Assembly (NCBI RefSeq): GCF_963924675.1 | Contig: NC_089223.1 | Location: 13,156,881 to 13,220,880 of the forward strand | Reading direction: 5' to 3' | Source of the DNA: Phocoena phocoena | Lineage: Eukaryota > Chordata > Mammalia > Artiodactyla > Phocoenidae | Length of the DNA stretch: 64,000 nucleotides | Shown here: positions 34,853-45,705 of the stretch, piece by piece | Numbering within the stretch: position 1 is the stretch's first letter | Layout: every line of letters begins with the position of its first letter | Program-made: the position numbers and the translations under genes | The notes under the pieces: model-generated | Told to the model about the DNA's origin: nothing | What the model saw: only the letters and a program-made list of their open reading frames with translations | Database searches by the model: none

Positions 34853-36421
34853 AAACACAAAAGACCCCGAATAGCCAAAGAAGTCTTGAGAAAGAAAAAC
34901 GGAGCTGGAGGAATCAGGCTCCTTGACTTCAGACTATACTACAAAGCTACAGTAATCAAGACAGTATGGTACTGGCACAAAAACAGAAATATAGATCAAT
35001 GGAACAGGATAGAAAGCCCAGAGATAAACCCACGCACACATGGTCACCTTATCTTTGATAAAGGAGGCAAGAATATATCATGGAGAAAAGACAGCCTCTT
35101 CAATAAGTGGTGCTCTGAAAACTGGACAGCTATATGTAAAAGAATGAAATTAGGACACTCCCTAACACCATACACAAAAATAAACTCAAATTGGATTAAA
35201 GACCTGAATGTAAGGCCAGACACTGTAAAACTCTTAGAGGAGAACATAAGCAGAACACACTATGACATAAATTACAGCAAGATCCTTTTTGACCCATCTC
35301 TAGAGAAATGGAAATAAAGGACCTAATGAAACTTAAAAGCTTTTGCACAGCAAAGGAAAACATAAACAAGATGAAAAGACAACCCTCAGAATGGGAGAAA
35401 ATATTTGCAAACGAAGCAACTGATGAAGGATTAATCTCCAAAATTTACAAGCAACTCATGCAGCTCAATATCAGAGAAACAAACAACCCAATCCAAAAAT
35501 GGGCAGAAGACCTAAATAGACATTTCTCCAAAGAAGATATACAGATTGGCAGCAAACACATGAAAGGATGCTCAACATCAGTAATCATTAGAGAAATGCA
35601 AATCAAAATTACAATGAAGTATCACCTCACACCAGTCAGAATGGCCATCATCAAAAAATCTAGAAACAATAAATGCTGGACAGGGTGTGGAGAAAAAGGA
35701 ACCCTCTTGCACTGTTGGTAGGGATGTAAGTTGACACAGCCACTATGGAGAACAGTATGGAGGTTCCTTTAAAAACTAAAAATAGAACTACCATACAACC
35801 CAGCAATCCCACTAGTGGGCATATACCCTGAGAAAACCATAATTCACAAGGAGTCATGTACCACAATGTTCATTGCAGCACTATTTACAATAGCCAGGAC
35901 ATGGAAGTGACCTAAGTGTGCACCAACAGATGAATGGATAAAGAAGATGTGACACATATATACAATGTAATATTACTCAGCCATAAAAAGAAACGAAATT
36001 GAGTTATTTGTAGTGAGGTAGATGGACCTAGAGTCTGTCATACAGAGTGATATAAGTCGGAAAGTGAAAAACAAATCCTGTATGCTAACACATACATATG
36101 GAATCTAAAAAAAAAATGGTTTTGAAGAACCTAGGGGCAGTACAAGAACAAAGATTCAGACATACATGTCAGTGGCATTGACATATATATACCACCAAAT
36201 GTAAAATAGATAGCTAGTGAGAAGCAGCCACATAGCCCAGGGAGATCAGCTCTGTGCTTTGTGACTGCCTAGAGGGGTGGGATAGGGAAGGTGGGAGGGA
36301 GACACAAGAGGGAGGGGATATGGGGATATATGTATACATATAGCTGATTCACTTTCTTATATAGCAGAAACTAACACAACATTGTAAAGCAATTATACTC
36401 CAATAAAGATGTTTTTTAAAA
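34853..36421 (+). mobile_element. L1 LINE (copy B), 5' truncated
   Basis: Forward L1 covering the last part of ORF2, the 3'UTR and the tail ('caataaagatgttttttaaa'). The TSD 'aaaaagcagg' is found at 34843-34852 and 36422-36431. About 1.57 kb, a typical 5'-truncated insertion. Similar in sequence to copies C and D, hence fairly recent. Confidence 0.93.
34886..36030 (+). pseudogene. L1 ORF2 C-terminal part, decayed
   Basis: The C-terminal third of ORF2 after the reverse transcriptase core: '[14 protein letters not shown]', '[16 protein letters not shown]' and the zinc-knuckle-like region ('[15 protein letters not shown]' at the end of the ORF at 35308-35721). The first frame ends at 35317 and the next starts at 35308 in another frame, so there is at least one frameshift, plus further stops downstream. 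No enzymatic core is present. Confidence 0.88.
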
Positions 36422-36431
36422 AAAAAGCAGG

Positions 36432-37222
36432 TTCATTTATATTGTACCTGCAGAGAGATATTAGAGTTACATTTATTCCTCACTTAAATTCAGTTGTAAA
36501 TTTAAAATTGAGTATTCCCATGAGTGATTTCAGAGGTCTTTTGCTCATGGCTAAATATTAAATATATTTAACAGAGACACTTTTGTGTTTTTAATATTTC
36601 ATTGACTTTTTATATATTTTACTATTGTAGTGGTGCATTTCCAACTCAGGATCTTCACACATACTGATCTTCTTTTTGAAATTCTTTCTGCCTGGCTAAC
36701 CCCTGGACTTCCTGAGTAACCTGGTTGACCCCTAGACTGGTTGAGATAGCTGTATTATTTGCTCTCTTAATACCTTGCATTAAAAAAAAGGTAGTACACT
36801 TACGAGAATTATATTTAAGTGCTGTAATAATGCTAATTATTTAATTAATGTCTACTTTCTGTACTAACTCACCAAAGCGGAACCTGCATTTTTCTTGTTC
36901 ACCACTATATTGCCTATTTCCCATTGCCTCCTTGGTGTATAATGGATGTGTACAGAATGAATGAGTACGTGCATGTAGCCATTGTAAGATGAGGAAGGGG
37001 AAACTGAAGGAGGAGGGAAGATCTCTGAATAATACATAAAGTTTTGAGGGTCTTTCCCCCCTCTTATAGCTGCTTTGGAAATAGGTTCTTCACTCCTTAT
37101 TGTGTGACTTTTCACAGAGTAATTATATTTTTGATCAAAGCTCTTTGCACTTAATTATGTGACCTTATGATTATAACTAATATTTTACCCTCATTTAGCC
37201 TGTCAGCAAAAACAATAGCTTT
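36432..37222. other. Unique DNA, no gene seen
   Basis: AT-rich spacer between L1 copy B and a SINE cluster. The minus-strand ORF at 36864-37115 has no support. Confidence 0.55.
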
Positions 37223-37236
37223 AAAAGCTGTTAATG

Positions 37237-37441
37237 GGGGCTTCCCTGATGGCACAGTGGTTGAGAGTCTGCCTGCCGATGCAGGGGACATGGGTTTGTG
37301 CCCCAGTCCAGGAAGATCCCACATGCCGCAGAGCGGCTAGGCCCACGAGCCATGGCCGCTGAGCCTGCGCGTCCAGAGCCTGTGCTCCGCAACGGGAGAG
37401 GCCACAACAGTGAGAGGCCTGCGTACAGCAAAAAAAAAAAA
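37237..37441 (+). mobile_element. CHR-type SINE, short form
   Basis: Forward SINE with head 'ggcttccctgatggcacagt' and a poly(A) tail of about 15. The TSD 'aaaagctgttaatg' is perfect at 37223-37236 and 37442-37455. It lies in opposite orientation to the two SINEs that follow within 40 bp. Confidence 0.96.
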
Positions 37442-37494
37442 AAAAGCTGTTAATGATATAAATTTCAGGAGAAGATACTTTGCCCATAGGTTTT

Positions 37495-37691
37495 GGGTTT
37501 TTTTTTTTTAAGTTTTTTTTTTCTTTTTTTTGATGTGGACCATTTTTAAAGTCTTTATTGAATTTGTTACAATATTGCTTTGGTTTTGTTTGGTTTTTTG
37601 GCCAGGAGGCATGTGGGATCTTAGTTCCCTGAACCCACACCTCCTGCATTGGAAGGTGAAGTCTTAACCACTGGACCTCCAGGGAAGTCCC
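37495..37691 (-). mobile_element. CHR-2-like SINE
   Basis: Reversed SINE of a different subfamily. Its tail region contains 'aaagtctttattgaatttgt' and 'ttttttggccaggaggcatg', the head 'ggacctccagggaagtccc'. Flanked by 'tgcccataggtttt' at 37481-37494 and 37692-37705. It shares this target site with the next SINE. Confidence 0.9.
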
Positions 37692-37705
37692 TGCCCATAG
37701 GTTTT

Positions 37706-37920
37706 TTTTTTTTTTTTTTTTTTTTTGTGGTACGCAAGTCTCTCACTGCTGTGGCCTCTCCCATTGAGGAGCACAGGCTCCGGACACGCAGGCTCAGCGG
37801 CCATGGCTCATGGGCCCAGCCGCTCTGCGGCATGTGGGATCTTCCCGGACCGGGGCACGAACCCGTGTCCCCTGCATCAGCAGGCGGACTCTCAACCACT
37901 GCGCCACCAGGGAAGTCCCC
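37706..37920 (-). mobile_element. CHR-type SINE, short form, same target site
   Basis: Reversed SINE with a T run of about 24, 'gtacgcaagtctctcactgc', and the head 'gcgccaccagggaagtcccc'. Its right flank (37921-37935) is a third copy of the target 'tgcccataggtttt' that also brackets the neighbouring SINE at 37495-37691. The overlapping ORFs (37621-37974 and others) are SINE readings. Confidence 0.95.
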
Positions 37921-38329
37921 TTGCCCATAGGTTTTTACTACAAATGATTTCATGGGATTCTTTGCGTTGGGCACTCTGGTCTACTTAGTAGGTAAAAGAA
38001 ATTCTGTTCTATTCTTTCATGAAGACATTCTATTCTTATTCAAGAGAAGATTGATTACACCACCTGTTCATCAAGTATATTTTGTGTTAATAGACATTTC
38101 TAGAAAAAGTGAAGCTTCTCTCTATAGAAGACATTTCTTATGGTCAAGAGGCATGTAATAAATTATTATTTTTATCTAATATAATATATTCGACTAGATT
38201 ATATTTTATTATTATTTACTGCTGTGATCACAGGTCTGTATTCTGTTACGGGAGATGAAACATAAAATGGAGAGAAGAAGTAATTATTTATGTCTTCTCT
38301 TCTCCTTTCTTGAGAATACACTTAAACTT

Positions 38330-39140
38330 TCATTCATTTATTTATATACTTGTTGAATATGTAATACATTTGTAAGGTTCAGATAAGAAACCATGTAACA
38401 AACATATATAGTAAATAATCTCTTAAATGTCTGCTCCGCCCAGGTCCAAATGAGTAACCTCTTACCTCTGTAACCCCTTATCTCTGTCTCCTGTGTGCCT
38501 ATCCTCCAGATCAGTAACTGCGATTAGTAATTTTTTGAGTATCCTTTCAGATTTTTTTTTTTTTTTTTACGGTACGTGGGCCTCTCACTGTTGTGGCCTC
38601 TCCCACTGGAGAGCACAGGCTCCGGACGCGCAGGCTCAGCGGCCATGGCTCACGGGCCCAGCTGCTGCGCAGCATGTGGGACCTTCCCAGACTGGGGCAC
38701 GAACCCGTGTCCCCTGCATTGGCAGGCAGACTCCCAACCACTGCACCACCAGGGAAGCCGCAGAATTCTTTTTATGTACATAGAGACATACGTGAATTTG
38801 TGTTTATTTCCCCCTTTCTTATACAAATGGTAACATTTTGCTCACACTGTTCTGTGCCCTGTCTTTTTTTTTTAACATCATTTGTTCTATGTATAGATCG
38901 TGCTTTATCATTGCTTAAAAGCTTCCTCATTTTTTCAGCTTTATTGAGGTAATTGACAAATAATTTCTCTTTTTTTTTGCAATTGCAAAGAATTTCACTA
39001 TGTAGATGTTCCATAACTTATCAACTATACCATCAGTTCTGCTATCATGTTTTGAAAACATGAATTTTTTCCAACACAATCGATATATCAGGAAACAATT
39101 TTGAACAGTAATGTGAACCGAATTTTGCATTTGCTTGTGT
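38330..39140 (-). mobile_element. Old L1M 3' region, left part of a split copy
   Basis: Reversed old L1 3' UTR: 'cctatcctccagatcag', then (after a SINE) 'cacactgttctgtgccctgt', 'agcttcctcattttttcagc' and 'gtagatgttccataactta'. The series resumes at 43332 with 'tattgccaaactgccc', so the SINE, a young L1 and a Tigger1 lie inside this one copy. A short second L1 end ('cagctttattgaggtaatt') may be embedded near 38937. Confidence 0.65.
38560..38759 (-). mobile_element. CHR-type SINE, short form, in old L1M
   Basis: Reversed SINE with a T run (38552-38568), 'acggtacgtgggcctctcac' and the head 'caccaccagggaagccg'. The flanks share only an imperfect 'cagattttt' / 'cagaattctttt', so the TSD is uncertain. 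ORFs on both strands (38493-38952) are SINE readings. Confidence 0.93.
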
Positions 39141-39227
39141 GTGATTTAGCCTGGGAGAAACACTCTATGAACACAGAAAACTGTACCCAGCTGAACAAAG
39201 CCTCTTAGGAATACACAAAATACAGGA

Positions 39228-42200
39228 AGCTTCTCGAATAAACAACCTAACCTTTTACCTAAAGCAATTAGAGAAAGAAGAACAAAAAACCCCCAAAGTT
39301 AGCAGAAGGAAAGAAATCATAAAGATCAGATCAGAAATAAATGAAAAAGAAATGAAGGAAACAATAGCAAAGGTCAAGAAAACTAAAAGCTGGTTCGTTG
39401 AGAAGATGAACAAAATTGATAAACCATTAACCAGACTCATCAAGAAAAAAGGGAGAAGACTCAAATTAATAAAATTAGAAATGAAAAAGGAGAAGTAACA
39501 ACTGACACTGCAGAAATACAAAAGATCATGAGAGATTACTACAAGCAACTCTATGCCAATAAAATGGACAACCTGGAAGAAATGGACAAATTCTTAGAAA
39601 TGCACAACCTGCCAAGACTGAATCAGGAAGAAATAGAAAATATGAACAGACCAATCACAAGCACTGGAATTGAAACTGTGATTTAAAATCTTCCAACAAA
39701 CAAAAGCTCAGGACCAGATGGCTTCACAGACGAATTCTATCAAACATTTGGAGAAGAGCTAACACCTGTCCTTCTCAAACTCTTCCAAAATATAGCAGAG
39801 GAAGGAACACTCCCAAACTCAATCTTCGAGGCCACCATCACCCTGATACCAAAACCAGACAAGGATGTCACAAAGAAAGAAAACTACAGGCCAATATCAC
39901 TGATGAACATAGATGCAAAAATCCTCAACAAAATACCAGCAAACAGAATCCAACAGCACATTAAAAGGATCGTTCACCATGATCAAGTGAGGTTTATTCC
40001 AGGGATGCAAGGATTCTTCAATATACGCAAATCAATGAATGTTATACATCATATTAAAAAACTGAAGGAGAATTGACATATATATACTACCAAATGACCA
40101 TTGAGATGGTCATCTCAATAGATGCAGAGAAAGCTTTTGACAAAATTCAACACCCATTAATGATAAAAACCCTGCAGAAAGTAGGCATAGAGGGAACTTT
40201 CCTCAACATAGTAAAGGCCATATATGACAAACCCACAGCCAACATCGTCCTCAATGGTGAAAAACTGAAAGCATTTCCACCAAGATCAGGAGGAAGACAA
40301 GGTTGCCCACACTCACCACTCTTATTCAACATAGTTTTGGAAGTTTTAGCCACAGCAATCGGAGAAGAAAAGGAAATAAAAGGAATCCAAATCGGAAAAG
40401 AAGAAGTAAAGCTGTCACTGTTTGCCGATGACATGATACTATACATAAAGAATCCTAAAGATGCTACTAGAAAACTACTAGAGCTAATCAATGAATTTGG
40501 TAAAGTAGCAGGATACAAAATTAATGCACAGAAATTTCTGGCATTCTTATACACTAATGATGAAAAATCTGAAAGTGAAATCAAGAAAACACTCCCATTT
40601 ACCAGTGCAACAAAAAGAATAAAATATCTAGGAATAAACCTACCTAAGGAGACAAAAGACCTGTATGCAGAAAATTATAAGACACTGATGAAAGAAATTA
40701 AAGATGATACAAATAGACGGAGAGATACACCATGTTCTTGGATTGGAAGAAGAAACATTGTGAAAATGATTGTACTACCCAAAGCAATCTACAGATTCAA
40801 TGCAATCCCTCTCAAACTACCATTGGCATTTTTCATAGAACTAGAACAAAAACTTTCACAATTTGTATGGAAACACAAAAGACCCCGAATAGCCAAAGCA
40901 ATCTTGAGAACGAAAAAAGGAGCTGGAGGAATCAGGCTCCTTGACTTCAGACTATACTACAAAGCTACAGTAATCAAGACAATATGGTACTGGCACAAAA
41001 ACAGAAATATAGATCAATGGAACAGGATAGAAAGCCCAGAGATAAACCCACGCACACATGGTCACCTTATCTTTGATAAAGGAGGCAGGAATGTACAGTG
41101 GAGAAAGGACAGCCTCTTCAACAAATGGTGCTGGGAAAACTGGACAGCTACATATAGAAGTATGAGATTAGATCACTCCCTACCCAAAAATAAGCTTAAA
41201 ATGCATTAAAGACCTAAATGTAAGGCCAGACACTATCAAACTCTTAGAGGAAAACATAGGCAGAACACTATGACATAAATCACAGCAAGATCCTTTTTGA
41301 CCCACCTCCTAGTGAAATGGAAATAAAAACAAAAATAAACAAATGGGACCTAATGAAACTTAAAAACTTTTGCACAACTGAGGAAACCATAAAGAAGACC
41401 GAAAGACACCCCTCAGAAAGGGAAAAAATATTTGCAAATAAAGCAACTGACAAAGGATTCATCTCCAAAATTTACAGGAAGCTCATGCAGCTCAATATCA
41501 AAAAAACAACCCAATCCAAACATGGGCAGAAGACCTAAATAGACATTTCTCCAAAGAAGATATACAAATTGCCAACAAACACATGAAAGAATGCTCAACA
41601 TCATTAATCATTAGAGAAATGCAAATCAAAACTACAATGAGATATCATCTCACACCGGTCAGAATGGCCATCATCAAAAAATCTAGGAACAATAAATGCT
41701 GGAAAGGGTGTGCAGAAAAGGGAACACTCTTGCACCGCTGATGGGAATGTGAATTGGTACAGCCACTATGGAGAACAGTATGGAGGTTCCTTAAAAAACT
41801 GCAAATAGAATTACCATATGACCCAGCAATCCCACTACTGGGCATATACCCTGAGAAAACCATAATTCAAAAAGAGTCATGTACCAAAATATTCATTCCA
41901 GCTCTATTTACAATAGCCAGGAGATGGAAACAACCTAAGTGTCCATCATTGGATGAATGGATAAAGAAGTTGTGGCACATATATACAATGGAATATTACT
42001 CAGCCATAAGAAGAAGCAAAATTGAGTTATTTGTAGTGAAGTGGATGGACCTAGAGTCTGTCATACAGAGTGAAGTAAGTCAGAGGAGAAACACAAATAC
42101 TGTATGCTAACACATATATATGGAATTTAAGGGGAAAAAAATGTCATGAAGAACCTAGGGGTAAGACAGGAAAAGACAGACCTAGTAGGGAATGGACTTG

Positions 42201-42500
42201 AGGATATGGGTAGGGTGAAGGGTAAGCTGTGACAAAGTGAGAGAGTGGCATGGATATACATACGCTGCCAAATGTAAAATAGATAGCTAGTGGGAAGCAG
42301 CCGCATAGCACAGGGAGATCAGCTCAGTGCTTTGTGACCACCTAGACTGGTTGGATAGGGAGGGTGGGAGGGAGGAGTACGCAAGAGGGAAGAGATATGG
42401 GAACATATGTATATGTATAACTGACTCACTTTGTTATAAAGCAGAAACTAACACACCATTGTAAAGCAATTATACCCCAATAAAGACGTAAAAAAGAAAA
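39228..42500 (+). mobile_element. L1 LINE (copy C), 5' truncated
   Basis: Forward L1 of about 3.27 kb, from within ORF2 ('ataaacaacctaacctttta') through the reverse transcriptase, C-terminal region and 3'UTR to 'caataaagacgtaaaaaag'. A probable TSD 'atacagga' sits at 39220-39227 and 42505-42512; the right copy overlaps the first bases of the Tigger1 that follows. A 20-base fold-back insertion lies at 40100-40119. Confidence 0.92.
39250..42110 (+). pseudogene. L1 ORF2, reverse transcriptase intact-looking over 378 codons
   Basis: The longest ORF in the window (40073-41209) carries the palm domain with an intact FADD box (codons at 40421-40432) and the thumb and following region. Upstream sequence (39250-40070) encodes the linker and finger region in a broken frame, disrupted near 40070 by an insertion. 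Downstream the frame is lost at 41209 and continues in pieces at 41317-41538 and 41754-42110. The endonuclease is absent, so it is not functional. Confidence 0.9.
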
Positions 42501-42507
42501 GTATATA

Positions 42508-43329
42508 CAGGAGTACTTCATTTTATTGCACTTCACTTTACTGTGGTTTGCAGGTACTTCATTTTTTATAAATTGAAGTTTGTGGCAACCCTGAGTCCAG
42601 CAAGTCTATTGGTGCTGTTTTTCCAGCTGCATTTGCTTGCTTTGTGTCTCTGTGTCACATTTCGGTAATTCTCACAATATTTCAAACTTTTTCGTTATTG
42701 CTATATTTGTTATGGTGATCTGTGATCATCTTTGGTGTTACTATTATAGTGGTTTTGGGGTGTCATAGCCTGCATCCATGCAGAACAGCAAACTTAATCC
42801 ACAAATGCTGTGTGTGTTCTGTCAGCTCCACCAACCTGCTGTTCCCCCATCTCTCTCCCTCTCCTTGGGCCTCCCTATTCCCTGAGACACAACAATATTG
42901 AAATGAGGCCTATCAGGAACCCTACAATGACCTCTAAGTGTTCAAGTACAAGGAAGAGTCAGTCAGTGGGCCAAACGTCACTGTGGTCCTATTTCAAGAA
43001 GTTGCCACGCCACCGCAGGTTCCCAGCAACCACCACCCAGTCGGTTGGCAGCATCAACAGAGGCAAGACCTTCCCCCAGCAAAAAGATTACAGCTCACTG
43101 AAGGTTCAGATGACGGTTAGCATTCTTTAGCAGTAAAGTATTTTACATAACGGTAACTACACTTTTTAGCCATAAAGCTATTGCACACTTCATAGACTAC
43201 AGTGTAGTGTAACCGTAACTTCTATATGCACTGGGAAACCAGAAAATTCATGTGACTTGCTGTATTGCGATATTTGTTTTATTGTGGTGGTCTGGAACCG
43301 AAACCACAGTATCTCCAAGGTTTTGCCTG
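42508..43329 (+). mobile_element. Tigger1 DNA transposon, internally deleted
   Basis: 822 bp with TA at both borders (42506-42507, 43330-43331). The left end is 'caggagtacttcattttatt' and the right end, reversed, 'caggcaaaaccttggagata', both close to Tigger1 termini. The 5' UTR continues to 'aatgacctctaagtgttcaa', where the first dozen transposase codons ('MTSKCSSTRKSQ') are still readable. It then jumps to the 3' end, so nearly the whole pogo-type transposase is missing (full Tigger1 is about 2.4 kb). Confidence 0.9.
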
Positions 43330-43331
43330 TA

Positions 43332-43535
43332 TACACATACACACTTGTCATTTTAACACGTGTATTGCCAAACTGCCCACCAATATTGTATGAAAGTGTG
43401 TATTTCCCCACATCCTGGCAACACACAGTTATCACATTTATAGGTCTCTGATAGGTGAAAAATAATTTTAGCATTTATCTACTTTTCATATGTTTTAAGA
43501 GCTGTATATATTTTCTTTGGGGGCAGATTCTTTTA
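43332..43535 (-). mobile_element. Old L1M 3' region, right part of a split copy
   Basis: Reversed L1M blocks 'gtattgccaaactgccc', 'cccacatcctggcaac', 'ctctgataggtgaaaaataa' and 'cttttcatatgttttaagag' continue the order broken off near 39140. It marks the far side of the nested stack. Confidence 0.7.
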
Positions 43536-44330
43536 ATATTAAAACTTTGTACATAGTAGAGAATCCAAACGTGGTATCACTTTGCCAATGGTGACTCTTC
43601 ACACCTGACAGTATAATTTTTTTCAGAGTATAATTTTTTTTCTGAACAAGTTACTGTGCCTGTCAGCAAAAGCAGCTCCTTTCAGAGCATCTAAAACCTT
43701 GTAAGAGTATTTGAAAAGTTGTGAATTTTATTAACATCTGTGAATTCTTTCATTAATTTTTAGCCAAAGGGACATGTGTAAACACAGTTAACATTTTAAT
43801 AGATCTTCCAAGCTAGGGGATCTATACCCATAATATGCAGCCTCAGGAAATTTTACATAAGTTACACATACCTTTTTCTTTTTACACTGGGGGAATTGAA
43901 GGCTGAGTAAAGAGAGGAGGAACACACAAAAAGTCTAAAAAGATAAAAAGGCAGAAATGATGTTTTGGGTATTCAGGCTTTTATGTATCATAAAACAAGT
44001 TATAGCAACTGAAATGATATTTGTTTTTTAAAATTTTATTTACTTCTACTAATTTTAAAAATATAGAGTATAAAGAAGAAATATTGTAAAGTTGCCCATA
44101 ATCACGTTGTCTAATCCCTTCTGGTAATTCCTGTTGACACTTAGAAAAAAATATTTTTCTAAATTTCTAAAAAAATTATTTTAACTCTTAAAATATCATG
44201 ATATTTAAGGCACAGAAATTGGTCTTTGATGTTCTAATACAGTGTTATTTGAAGTGTTGTCCAGAGAGTTGTCAGTTTGTGATAACGTAAGTTCAGAAAT
44301 TGAGAGTATTTAGACATTTTTATAGCATTT
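43536..44330. other. Unique DNA, no gene seen
   Basis: AT-rich with no recognised repeat. A short direct duplication 'cagagtataattttttt' / 'cagtataattttttt' occurs near 43609-43640. Confidence 0.55.
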
Positions 44331-44347
44331 TGACCCAGTAATTTTAT

Positions 44348-44613
44348 TTTATCTTATTTTTAAAAATTTTTTATTGGAGTATAGTTGATTTAAAATGTTG
44401 TGTTAGTTTCAGGTGTACAGCAAAGTGAATCAATTATACATATACATATATCCACTCTTTTTTAGATTGTCTTCCATATGGGCCATTACAGAGTATTGAG
44501 TAGCATTCCCTGTGCTACACAGTAGGTCCTTATTAATTATCTATTTTGCATATAGTAGTGTGTATATGTCAATCCCAGTCTCCCAATTTATCCCTCCACC
44601 CCTTTCCCCCTGG
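44348..44613 (-). mobile_element. L1 LINE 3' end, strongly 5' truncated (copy F)
   Basis: Reversed L1 3' end: 'attggagtatagttgattta', 'gttagtttcaggtgtacagc', 'cagtaggtccttattaatt' and 'tgtcaatcccagtctccca'. The TSD 'tgacccagtaattttat' / 'tgacccagtgattttat' (44331-44347, 44614-44630) has one mismatch. It belongs to an older cetartiodactyl L1 type than copies B-D. Confidence 0.9.
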
Positions 44614-44630
44614 TGACCCAGTGATTTTAT

Positions 44631-45489
44631 GTCTGTTGAATCTAATAGTAGAAATATGAGACTTTTATTTTATAAACTTTTAAAATTAATTTTTCAGATA
44701 ATTTTTTTGTTTTATTTTTATTAAGGTATTGGTCTGAAACAGATTGGAGATTTAGAAAAATAACTGGCTCTTCACAGATGCTTTGAGGAGGTGTGCTCGG
44801 TATTATTTCATTGATCAATTATATTTCATTGATCAATCATACTCGTACCTCACCAGCCTCCTCTGAGAGAGGCTTCTGTCATCATTCATCAGCGGCATCT
44901 TAGGGAAGATCCTCCTACCAAAATTAAAATGTTGGGAGGAACTATGGTACTGCCCCATCTTGGAAGGTAGAAACTGGGCAGGCTACCTTGTCTCCCCGCT
45001 AGGTGAGCCTATGAGTTGGATTTTGGAGTAAGATTAGCTCAGTAAAAGAACTGATTTTAAAATGAGGAAAGGAGATTGGGTGGAGGGGGTCCTGTCTTTT
45101 CTGCCACTTTCCGTCTCTTCCTTTACTTTCTCTTCCCTCTTTCCCCTCCTGCCTTCTCATCTTCAGCTTCCTCAGTTTCCCTTCTTTTTTGGTCTGCATG
45201 GTTAGAAATTTTGACTGAGGAATTTTTTTTAACTTGTGTGATGTATGGATACCTATTTTTGGATACCTGAGAGTTAATCAGGGTAATGGTTTAGAGCTAA
45301 ACTTTAAGGGAGAGAGATTTCCTTCCTGCTTTATCCAGCCTAGTTTATCTAAATTGGAGGGACAGATAGATGGGATTTAAGGGAATAAACTGTGAAGAGT
45401 AAAACATGTACATTTGGCTGGAGGGTGCAGTGTGTTATCTCAGGAGGGAGAGTGACAGATGATGTGCTGGCTGGGAGAGCAGCCCAGCT
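44631..45489. other. Unique DNA, no gene seen
   Basis: No gene or named repeat. A short direct repeat ('atttcattgatcaat', about 44806-44837) stands out. The ORFs at 44999-45199 and 45076-45270 run over a pyrimidine-rich tract on opposite strands. Confidence 0.55.
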
Positions 45490-45705
45490 GGGGTCACAGG
45501 ATGGACCTTGAAATCACACTGCCTGGGTTCCAGCCTCAGCAGTGTGACTTCCTAGCTCTGTGACCTTAGACTAGTAACTCTCTGTCTTAGTTTCCTCACT
45601 TATAGATTAGGAATGCTAGTGCTTTATCGTGTCTTTCTGAGGTTAAATGAATGAACTCTCCTCCTCTTCTGTATTATCAGCATCAAGCCTGTACCAGGCA
45701 GCATG
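45490..45705 (+). mobile_element. MIR SINE
   Basis: Forward MIR: 'cacactgcctgggttccagc', 'gtgacttcctagctctgtga', 'cttagtttcctcacttat' and a degraded tail with 'tgtaccaggcagcat'. Confidence 0.85.

Noticed and set aside
37621..37974. 117-codon ORF and many similar ORFs sharing 'GPLTVVASPVAEHRL' or 'PRHVGSSWTGA' text
   Set aside because: The same peptides recur at 16.9, 20.3, 28.1, 32.0, 37.3, 37.8, 38.6 and 60.7 kb because they are readings of CHR SINEs.
42810..43130. 106-codon ORF in the Tigger1
   Set aside because: Only the first dozen codons correspond to the transposase start; the rest reads across the internal deletion into 3' non-coding sequence.
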